From Rheum nobile (Eukaryota > Streptophyta > Magnoliopsida > Caryophyllales > Polygonaceae): a stretch of 64,000 nt of DNA. Shown one piece after another: positions 55,035 to 64,000 of the stretch. The position numbers were made by a program, and so were the translations under genes. The notes under the pieces were generated by a model. That model worked only from the letters and a program-made list of their open reading frames with translations, was not told the DNA's origin and did no database searches. The stretch spans positions 5,146,001-5,210,000 of the forward strand of contig WOAB01000093.1 in NCBI GenBank assembly GCA_027886185.1. The letters are read 5' to 3'. The first letter of the stretch is position 1. Each line of letters opens with the position of its first letter.

Positions 55035-56299
55035 TTTCACATAATATAGGGCCGTGCGGCATATTCGTGAGTAAATTGGGCCCTTCGGGCCCAATTTTCT
55101 CTTCTTTTTAATCTATTGGGCTGTATAGCCCATTAAAACAATGGTAAAATTAGTAATTCAAATTTCTTCTCTTTCGATTAATACCACCTCAACTACTATA
55201 AATTATTTTAAAGATATGATAACAACACCAACAAATAAAATCTCAACCACTATAAATTTAATAATATCATTACGTAAAGCACCCAAAATCTTGAGCTTTA
55301 GATATTTTTATCAAGCATGGTTGTCTATACTACACTGCATTTGTAATAACCCTCATTTTTAATAAAGGTATTTATGTAATTTCTCAACTCTATTGCTAAA
55401 TAAATGAATTTTGGTAATTGATTCATTATTCAAAAAATAAAAATAAAATAGAGGTTCTTAACATAAGTTGTTACAACTTTATGTTGTGAATTATTGAAAT
55501 TTATTCTAACATTATGTTGATATGCATAATTGACTAAATTGAAGTTGTAGACTTGTTTGGCAAAGCTTTATTGAGATTAACGTAGCTTGATTTTATTTGT
55601 AATCTACTTGATGATTGTTCGGCAAAAATAATGTCAATCTAGCTTAAGGAGCTTATAGTAGATTAATATAGCTTAACTTTGTCCTTTTTTTTAATGTAGC
55701 CCCAAGATTGTTGAAGATTAACAAGTTGTATTTTACTTTTCACCCACTTAAGCTTGTAATACCGAACAACAACTATATTTTTTTTAAAATAAGATAATAA
55801 ATCCAACTCAAGTTAAACATTGAGCTATAGCTTCAATTACAGCTACTCATTCAGCTCAAGATCCTATTTCAATTGAATATGTCAAAAAGCCTTTATAAGT
55901 ATCCAAGACCTCGTTTAGATCACATGCTTTATAATGCAATTTATATTATCTTGCATTAAACTATAGAAAATGTATTATTTGGTTGTTAAAGTCTTTATTG
56001 TAATATGAGCATTGTTTTCCAAGCGTGTTTGATATTGCTAATTAAGTTTAATTTTTATTTTCCCATGAACCAACGAGCTACCTCCCCGAATTATCCATTG
56101 TGTTTTTCTTTATTTTAAATGTGAATATATAAAAAAAATCAAAAGTTTACAAGAATATACCCACTTTCAGAGAAGTTGACATATGCCCTTACAAGAGCTA
56201 CTAGGGGAGAACCCCTAAAAGAGAGTCTACCCTACTAAAATGAGGTTCTAGAAACCTAAAAAAATATTGGACAAAAAAGGGGTATATCCCGGTCAGATC
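55035..56299. other. AT-rich non-coding DNA with an LTR scrap
   Basis: A perfect hairpin AAATTGGGCCC-TTC-GGGCCCAATTT lies at 55074-55098, and a weaker one (GGGCT...AGCCC) follows. At 55341-55400 TGTAATAACCCTCATTTTTA is the first 60 bp of a Tekay-type LTR without the rest. Otherwise nothing is seen. Confidence 0.5.
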
Positions 56300-59060
56300 C
56301 CACATAGAAAATACAACTCAAACTAGAGGAAAATACAACCATCTGTACCTTCCCCATTGGTTGTGGCGGAGAGGGTGTCCAGTTCACATTTGGCATGCCC
56401 ATCAGCGCGAACACACACCTGAAACTTCAAATCAATGGGGTACTTACAAGAGGGGATTCCTATAATAGTTTTGAGAGTCCTAGTTAGTTCAAATACAACT
56501 TTGAGGGATAATCTGTGACTCAATACATCTACATCGAGAATACCCCGGAAAAAGGATCACCATGAGTAAGGATATGTGGGTACAGGCCATAAAGGACTTT
56601 GTACATCTGTGTCTTTACCCTTAAAACAATATCATCAATGCCTAAGAACTTCCTCTCAAACGCTCTTAGGTTTCTAGCCTTGCATAAGAAGTAGACGGTA
56701 GTAGCGAGTCTTATCCTCTTTGCCTTACAGATCCATGACGAGCCTTTAGCCATTTTCAACAACATACTTGGTAGCACTAGAAATACACGTCATCTTTTTG
56801 GACATACCAAACCACTTTCTTATCTCATCACAAACCTGAGTAGCATGACAACACTGAAAGAACAAATGATCATGACTCTCATTATCCTTCAAGCATCTGT
56901 TACATATGGAATTCAGGTCCATGTAGGTAATTCTATCAATTGTTAGGAGAGCCTTCCTCACCACGAGCCGCAAAATAAATGCAAGCTTCGGGGCGATTTT
57001 GGAGTCCCAAACTACCTAAGCCCATACCTTCATAGGAGAGGGAGTGCACAACATATCATAGTCCATCTTCATCAACATCTTCCCATTACTCTCCCACAAT
57101 TCGATCTTTTGGACAGCAGACGACACCATATGGGATGTAACCAAAGGAGCATATGTACTCAATATGCCTAGTAAGAAGTCTCGAATCACTAGTATGTTCT
57201 TAATGAGGGGAGAGTACTTTTTCTTACACTCCCATGTTAAAATATCATGATTCTCTAAGTACTCATGATGGACCCATCTAATCCACAAAGAGTCCTTTTT
57301 GTAGATGTTCTAGAGATTCTTGCACATCAAGGCTTCATTCCACTTCTTAAGATGAAAAAGACCAAGGCCTCCCTCTTCCTTAGTCAAGCAAATACTCTCC
57401 CACAAGACATGAGGCAATCTCCATAAAATTTCCTACACATCTTGATAATCATATCCAGATCTGTAGACGGCGATGGCAAGATAGACAACCAAAAGCTTTT
57501 AACCTAGTCAAAACTGCTCTAATCAGCTCAAGCTTGCCCGCATAAGAAAGGGACTTGGCATGCCAAGCATTGATTTACTCAGAAATATTCCCAATCAAAG
57601 GTTCATATTGGCTCGCTTTAAGTGCTTGAGACGTAATCAGAATGCCCAAGTATGTGAAAGGGAATGAGCTCTCTCAAAACCTAGTGATCTAAACAAGTTC
57701 TTTATGTTGCTGAATGTTGATCCCGAAGAAACAAGATTTGTTTAGGCTCACAAAAAACCTTGAGCACCGATTGAAAAAGAGCAAGCAATCATCAGAATAC
57801 CCACAAAAATTGCATATCCTCTTGACATCAAAATCATATCATCAGCAAAGGCAATGTGCGTAATTCTGAGCTTCTCATACATAGGATGAAGTAAAAAGGA
57901 GGATTCTAAAGTTCTCTTCACAAGCAACCTCAAGAGATATTCCATGCATAGGAAAAATAGCACAGGGTAAACGGAATCCCTTTGTCTTAGTCTTTTTTCT
58001 CCTTTGAAGTAACCTTGGACGCGCCCATTGATGTTAATTGAAAATGAAGTAGAGGACACACACTCCTTAATCCGCTTAACATAGATGGGAGGGAACTTAA
58101 GACCAATCAATACCTAGTGCAAGAAGTCACAAGAAATAGATTCATAGGCCTTCTTCATATCAATTTTAAAAACACATCTTGGAGATTTTCTTATTACATT
58201 GTAACCCCTTAGCAATTCTTGAACTAGCCAAATGTTCTCTATCATCAAACTACCACCAACAAATCCAGTTTGAGCATGATCCACAACCCGAACAAGAACT
58301 GGAGCCAACCTCTATGCCAAAATCTTGGAAATTTCCTTGTAGATAACATTACACAAGTGATAGGTATGTAGTCCTTAACTCTGCAAGTTTGATCTGACTT
58401 GGGAACTAAGTAAATTAGAGTATGGTACATCTTCTTGAGCGTTTGGCCATTGGTGAAGAATTCCTTGACAAGACAACAAGAAAGGGGCCTAGTAAAAGAA
58501 CAAGAACTCTTGAACAACTTAGAGGAGTACCCATCTGGACCTGATGATTTGACATCTCTAATGTCCCAAAGTGCATCTCGATCTCTTTATTTGTGACTGA
58601 AGCAATCAAAGCCATTTGTTGCTCATCACCAACCATATGGCCACTATAGATGATTTCTGGGTCAATCTTATCTACATTATGTCTCACTCCCAACAAGTTT
58701 TGATAGAAGGCAACAAACTCCTGAATGACTTCCTAGAAAGAAGTAGTAGGCGAGTTACCCCCCCTAAGGATAGAGGCAATGTGGTTCCTCCTACACTTCT
58801 TCTTCTACATAATGGAGTGAAATAACTTAGTGAATCGATCGCTTTGGAGAGTGTACTCAACCTTCGCTTTCTAGGAGAAAAACAAGTACACGACATGAGA
58901 AATTCCGTCAACCTCCTTCTTTGCCTTCACAATCATATCTGAATATTGAACTGAAGTCAAATATTGAAGAAGAAGATTATGTGCATTAATTAACTCCTTA
59001 TTATCATTCTCTTCTCTAGCCTAAATGTGAGCAAACTCTCTAGGATTCAACTCCTTGGGT
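56300..59060 (-). pseudogene. L1-type LINE, ORF2 remnant
   Basis: Scattered minus-strand frames form an RT in order. First, SGPDGYSS-like text near 58540; then YHTLIYLVPKSDQT near 58420; QTGFVGG and CVFKIDMKKAYESI near 58150-58270; LRQRDSVYPVLFFLCMEYL near 57950; and AFADDMILMSRG near 57830 with the catalytic FADD. Downstream, ILTWECKKKYSP-type text and a zinc finger of the zf-RVT kind (CNRCLKDNESHDHLFFQCC near 56870) complete ORF2. Many frameshifts and stops separate the pieces. The endonuclease is not clearly readable. Target duplication and poly-A tail were not identified. Confidence 0.8.
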
Positions 59061-59105
59061 CTTTTAAGGAACTTGAACCTCTGTCAAAGACGATACTATA
59101 GAGAA

Positions 59106-59130
59106 CCCCCCCCCCCCCCCCCCCCCCCCC
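59106..59130 (+). repeat. Homopolymer run of 25 C
   Basis: An uninterrupted C tract (25 bases, then TCCCCCTC) between the LINE and LTR copy E. Confidence 0.9.
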
Positions 59131-60360
59131 TCCCCCTCAGTTCTAAAATCAAGCATATTGCACCATAGGTAGGAAGTCACTATGTTCAATCCACATGTTG
59201 AAGAACTTAAAAAATCATTTAGGTTAACTATCATGAATAAGAATTGAGGCAATACTATAACACCCCCAAATATATAACCTTGAAAGTATTACCGCCAGTG
59301 ACCTCAGATTCCACATCCGAAGCCACCCAAGGCTTAACCAATTTATACAATATATAAAACACACTGATAATATGAAATATCATAATCTTTATTGAAACCA
59401 AAGTCTCAGAATTACATCCGTAAATCCCAAATACAACAGAAATACATAATACGTTTAATACAGCGGAATCTTTTAAATAAATAACATAAGGTCTTGATCG
59501 AAGCGATCATTCGCCTAGGATCTTCAACCTGGATAAAACTCTTAAAAACATCATCTGCCTTCATAGTCGGATTCTAGCCTTCACGGAATGGTAGTTTATC
59601 TGATGTGCCGTATGAGACGGATGACACCAGCCAACCATGCAAGGGAAAATAACCGGTTGGTTAGTCTAACGAAAGACTATGCAAGGGTAAAACAGAAAGG
59701 TTCTAAGGTAGTCGTATTAGGTTAGACCCATCGCTTCTCGAATGAAAGCCGACGACGATAGTAAACCTCAATACTTCTACAAGAATGATTCAAAGTAGAA
59801 TGATCAAGAGAAGACTCCTAAAGATCGAGTCTAAAGGAAACATATGAAGAGAAGACTCCAAGAGATTGAGTCTTATCGGAAAGTATGACAAGTGTTCGGG
59901 AACATGAAAGTTTCACACAAGCGTTTAAAAATACTTGCCCATTTGGGTCCATGACCAACCTCACCGCGTAATGCGAATTCAGATTTGGAAGGATGACTTA
60001 CTTTAGTCAAAGTCCAGACGAGTTTCCAAGTTGTACTTCTCGCCCAAGGTTTATTAATTATGTGCATAGTGGCACTTATCTTATTTTAGTGACAAAGCGT
60101 ACATTCACGTTATAAGCTTTCATATATCATCTCATCGCGAGAGATATTGAAGGGAATAAATCCTGAGAATCGGCACCAGCTGTGTGCACCTACCCTGAGT
60201 AAGGGCAAGGTCATGACTAGAGAGAGTACTAGGGAAAAATCCTCCTAGCACCAGTTATAAAGAAACAACTAGACCTCGCAAGGTACATAGCGTTCGTACG
60301 AATACTCGTTCTAACTAAACAGTTAAAACCACATAATAATCCACATCAATGCCATCATGG

Positions 60361-60397
<37 letters not shown>

Positions 60398-60779
60398 GCG
60401 TTGTTTCTGGCAGTATATACAACCTATTATAATATCTCTTTTAATCGCATCAAATACGTTTATCAAAACTGTTCCCAACGAAAACAATATTCATCCCACA
60501 AAATTAACAATTAAAACAATTGATAATTAATAGAAATATGGAATGATAAGCAAGAGCGAACCGCCACTTGCCTTAGATTAGACGAACGATTGACGAAGAC
60601 GGGTTTCTGGGTCCGGAACGGGAATAGAACTCGGATTACAGATTCCTACGGAATGACCCATAACGAAACCCTAGGTTAGATTCGACATTTAAAATGATAT
60701 GAATCGAAGAAGGAATGAACCAAATCGAAGGAACGAAGGCCCCGACCGACACCAACAAGCCCAAAGCCACGATTGTGAT

Positions 60780-60930
60780 TGCCCAGGCAATCCGCGATCG
60801 TGGTGGGCACTGCCGTGGTCGCGGTCGTCGAGGACGAGTGTCCGCGAGCACAGATGACAGCGGCCACCAACGCGGTCGCCTATGTCACGGCCACGGTTGC
60901 GGTAGTTCATGTCCGCGATCGCGGACATGA
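60780..60930. repeat. GC-rich repeats in LTR copy E, cluster II
   Basis: Contains the palindrome GTCCGCGATCGCGGAC (60911-60926) and diverged CCGCGATCG / GTGGTCGCGG words. Confidence 0.75.
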
Positions 60931-61295
60931 ACTCCGACGACTCGAAAGGGAGAAATCTCATCAGGGGCGACACGACGGGGCTCGATTCGGATAGGGCTCG
61001 ACTCCTGGGCACCTTGCACCTCCAATGCACCACCTTGAGAGCACCACCACCTCCAACAAGAGACAGCTAGAAGATTTCCGGCGAGAGCTTCGACCTCCGG
61101 CGAGCACGAAAACGAGAGAGAATCTGAGAGGGAGAGAGTGATTTCAAATTGGAGTGCCCTTCAACCTCCAGATCGAGCTCCTTTTATAGGCCAAAGAAAG
61201 ATCTCTCCCAGCCTAGATCAACGGCGAGCCAGAAGATCAACGGTGGCGCGAACGGCGAGGCTCTGAGCAACGCGACGTTGGCGTGTTGGAGTTTT

Positions 61296-61396
61296 CCGCG
61301 GTCGCGGAACTTTATCCGCGGTCGCGGAAAATTCATGTGCCCAGCCCTTCTGAAGCCCACATTTCCGCGGTCGCGGAAATGCCGCCGCGGTCGCGG
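61296..61396. repeat. GC-rich palindromes in LTR copy E, cluster I
   Basis: Four exact copies of CCGCGGTCGCGG (61296, 61316, 61365, 61385), three of them inside a longer TTCCGCGGTCGCGGAA-like palindrome. Confidence 0.9.
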
Positions 61397-61754
61397 AAAT
61401 ACCTTTTCCGCATCTGTTTGCCCGGGGAAAGGTTTGGCGTGGGTTTTAAACCCCGGATTAAATATATTTGTACCCAAACAAATATTCTAAACCCTGAAAA
61501 ATACGTCGAATGTATTTTATATCACTCATGGGATTTTACAGAGATCAATCTCGATACAGAAATCTGAACCTCTCCAAAAACGATACGATCACAGAACGAG
61601 GGTTGAGTAAATTACCCAAATACCCTTACTAAAAATGAGGGGTATTACATCACCTCCCCCTTAAAAGAAGTTTCGACCCCGAAACTTGGCCGAATAAACC
61701 AAAAAAAACGAGGCGTTATAACACTACCCCCTTAAAAAGGTTTCGACCCCGAAA

Positions 61755-64000
61755 CTAGGCCGAAAAATAGCTCGGGAAAACGGCTAAGCATAGTCTCTTC
61801 AGTCTCCCAGGTTTCCCAAGTAACCTCTTCAGATCCAGCCTTGGACCAAAGGATCCGTACTAATGGTACTACCTTGTTCCGTAATTACTTCTCGCGACGC
61901 TCGAGAATACGCACAGATATCTTCTCGTAGGTACCATTTGCCTGAATCTCGATGTCTTCATAACTCATCACATGAGACTCATCTGGCACGTACTTTCTCA
62001 ACAAGGATACGTGGAACACGTTATGCACCGGATATGCTGATGGCGGCAATGCCAAACGATACGCTAGAGACCCCACCCTGTCAAGGATTTCACACGGTCC
62101 CACGTAGCGAGGGTTAAGCTTCTCACGCTTGCCGAACCTGAACACGCCCTTGGATGGCGACACCCTGACAAACACTTTGTCACCAACCTCAAATTCGACA
62201 TTCCTGCACTTCAGATCTACGTAAGACTTCTGTCGACTTTGAGTTATCAACACCCTCTGTCTAATTAACGCAATGTTAGAAGCAGTCCTTTCGACTAATT
62301 CTGGTCCGAGCAGAACCTTGTCGGCATTCTCATCCCAACAAATTGGAGATCTGCACTTTCGACCGTACAAAGCTTCGAATGGAGCCATCTTAATGGTAGC
62401 ATGCCAGCTATTGTTGTACGTGAACTCAATCAGACTTAGGTTGTTCTCCTAGCTAGTCGGATGGTCAAGTACGCAAGCTCTTAGCATATCTTACAAGGTC
62501 TGGATGGTCCTCTCAAACTGTCCATCCGTCTGAGGATGAAACGCAGTACTGAACCTCAACTCGGTTCCTATGGCCTTGTGGAGTTCCTTCCAGAATCTCG
62601 ACATGAATCGGCCATCACGATCCGATACAATGGTCTTTGGAGTACCATGCAAACGGACAATCTCGTGTAGGAACACTTCTGATAGCTTCTGGGTTCCCCA
62701 TGTTGACTTGATAGCCACGAAGTGAGCACTCTTCGTGAGCCTGTCAATGATTACCCATATCGCATCCTTTTGAGTTTGAGTCTTAGGCAACCCTGTGACG
62801 AAATCCATAGCAATACCAAGACCACGTCGTCAAGCTACTTGACTTTCTGACACTGGAAGAGGTATCAATTCACCACCTGGTCTACGGTGTTCTATCTTGA
62901 CTTTCTGACAAGTCAAGCATTTCGCCACAAACTCCGCTACATCCCACTTCATGTTGGGCCATCAGAACTTCTTCCTGAGGTCCTTGTACATCTTGCTAGA
63001 GCCTGGATGTATAGAATAAGCTGACGAATGAGCCTCCTTCATCACCAACTGGCAAAGACCATCAACGTCAGGCACACAAATTCGGTCCTGAAACCAGAGT
63101 GATCCATCCTCCTGAATCACGAATCCGGGAGTTTCCCGTTTATCACTTCACTGCTTAGCTTTACCAAGACCACGTCGTCAACCTGCTTTTCCCTGATTTG
63201 ATCAAGTAGTGTAGCTTGAATCTCAAGCATACTCAGGTATCCACGACGATGATCGTACAAGACTTTAATCTCGCACAACCCTTGGTTCAGCTTGGTCTGA
63301 GCAGTGAGTAGAGCCACTACAGTCTCGTGCGGCGTCTTCCGGCTTAATGCATCGGCTACTACATTAGCCTTGCCCGGATGATACAGCAACTCGATGTCGT
63401 AGTCTTTGAGTAGCTCTAACCAGCGACGTTGTCTCATATTCAACTCCTTCTGAGTGAACACGTACTTGGGACTCTTATGGTCGGTGAAGACTTGGCACCG
63501 TACACCATAGAGATAGTGCCTCCAAATCTTCAACGCAAATACTATAGTTGCTAACTCCAGATCATGCGTTGGATAGTTTGTTTCATAGGTTTTCAATTGT
63601 CGAGATGCGTATGCAATAACTTTTCCTTTCTGCATCAGTACGCACCCTAACCCATTCTTTGAAGCATCACTATAGACCACATAAGCATCATTCCCTTCCG
63701 GTAGCGCCAAAACTGGTGCAGAGGTCAGACACTTCTTCAGTTTCTGAAAACTGGCTTCGCACTTGTCATCCCAGACAAACTTTGTGTGGACCTTGCGGAG
63801 CAAACCGGTCATAGGTAGAGCAATTTTGGAAAATCCCTCTACGAACCGTCTATAATATCCAGCAAGTCCTAAGAAATTGTGCACCTCCTTCACATTCTGA
63901 GACCGCTTCCAGTCGGCTACCGCTTCAATCTTCTGGTGATCAACCATGACCCCATTCTCATTGATCACATGGCCTAAGAAAGCCACTTCTTTGATCCAGA
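61755..64000 (-). pseudogene. Tekay-type pol, element 2 (RT end, RNase H, integrase, chromodomain)
   Basis: The gene enters from the right window edge. It reads RT thumb (FLGHVINENGVMVDH), RNase H (VVYSDASKNGLGCVL, HDLELATIVFALK, VVADALSRK), integrase and chromodomain-like tail (VPLVRILWSKAGSEEVTWE). Compared with the copy at 1-1870, one base is missing near 63135. TGG became TGA near 62967. A replaced segment lies near 62814-62850. A TAA follows DGQFERTIQTL near 62491, and a TAG stands for TGG in the next block (near 62450). A TAA interrupts the start of the chromodomain (near 61887). The integrase Asp residues (MDFVTGLP, SDRDGRF) are kept. This copy has more lesions than the one at the left edge. 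Confidence 0.9.

Larger units (their letters stand above)
59256..61649 (-). repeat. 3' LTR of Tekay-type element 2 (copy E, 2394 bp)
   Basis: On the minus strand it starts TGTAATACCCCTC after a purine tract (61650-61663) and ends GGGGGTGTTATA. It is the fullest copy of this LTR in the window. It holds two GC-rich clusters (61296-61396 and 60780-60930), a TA microsatellite (60366-60396) and the GCAAGTGGCGGTTCGCTC block shared with copies B and C. Confidence 0.9.

Noticed and set aside
55074..55098. Perfect hairpin as a Helitron 3' end
   Set aside because: No CTRR-type terminus follows within the usual distance and no matching 5' end was found.

Overview
The window looks like pericentromeric or otherwise heterochromatic DNA of a flowering plant, most likely a eudicot; I cannot name the species. 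Nearly everything is transposable-element DNA: chromovirus (Tekay-type), Tat-type and Athila-type Ty3/gypsy elements, SIRE/Tork-like Ty1/copia elements, a plant mariner, a LINE, MITEs and short tandem arrays. No rRNA, tRNA or clearly intact host gene was seen. Most coding regions carry stops or frameshifts.

Layout. 1-2316: 3' end of a Tekay pol plus a truncated LTR. 2317-4796: 5' end of an Athila element (minus). 5121-8075: a decayed plant-mobile-domain (PMD) gene converging with a small GRF zinc-finger gene. 8215-10022 and 19850-20158: an array of hairpins with telomere-like arms, split by a 9.4 kb Tat element (10023-19441, minus, target site GTAAT). The Tat element carries gag-protease, RT-RNase H-integrase and a spliced gene in antisense. 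20159-22797: a non-autonomous LTR element with one alanine-rich ORF, next to an inverted copy of its U3. 22798-32354: a Tekay-type LTR into which a SIRE-like element (24752-31828, target site GTTTT) inserted. 32355-36150: MITEs and AT-rich DNA. 36153-40302: a mariner element. 41205-44711: a Tekay-type solo LTR containing a copia solo LTR. 45270-46829 and 54510-55034: pieces of four host genes. These are separated by a GGGACAGT array that holds a second SIRE-like element (47467-53684, minus, target site CTGTC). 56300-59060: a decayed LINE. 59256-64000: a second Tekay element, in inverted orientation to the first.

The order of some events is readable from target-site duplications: hairpin array before Tat; Tekay LTR before SIRE; Tekay solo LTR before copia solo LTR; GGGACAGT array before the second SIRE. 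By-eye LTR comparison gives about 21 differences in 526 bp for Tat, and about 25 in 914 and 22 in 915 for the two SIRE copies. Most premature stops I could align are C-to-T or G-to-A changes, as expected of methylated repeats.

The observations I rate highest are: a TAG CAA TTA codon string (the tobamovirus-type readthrough context) separating protease from RT in the Tat element; GC-rich palindromic cassettes recurring inside LTRs of different families; the hairpin array with telomere-like arms; and the spliced antisense gene inside the Tat element.
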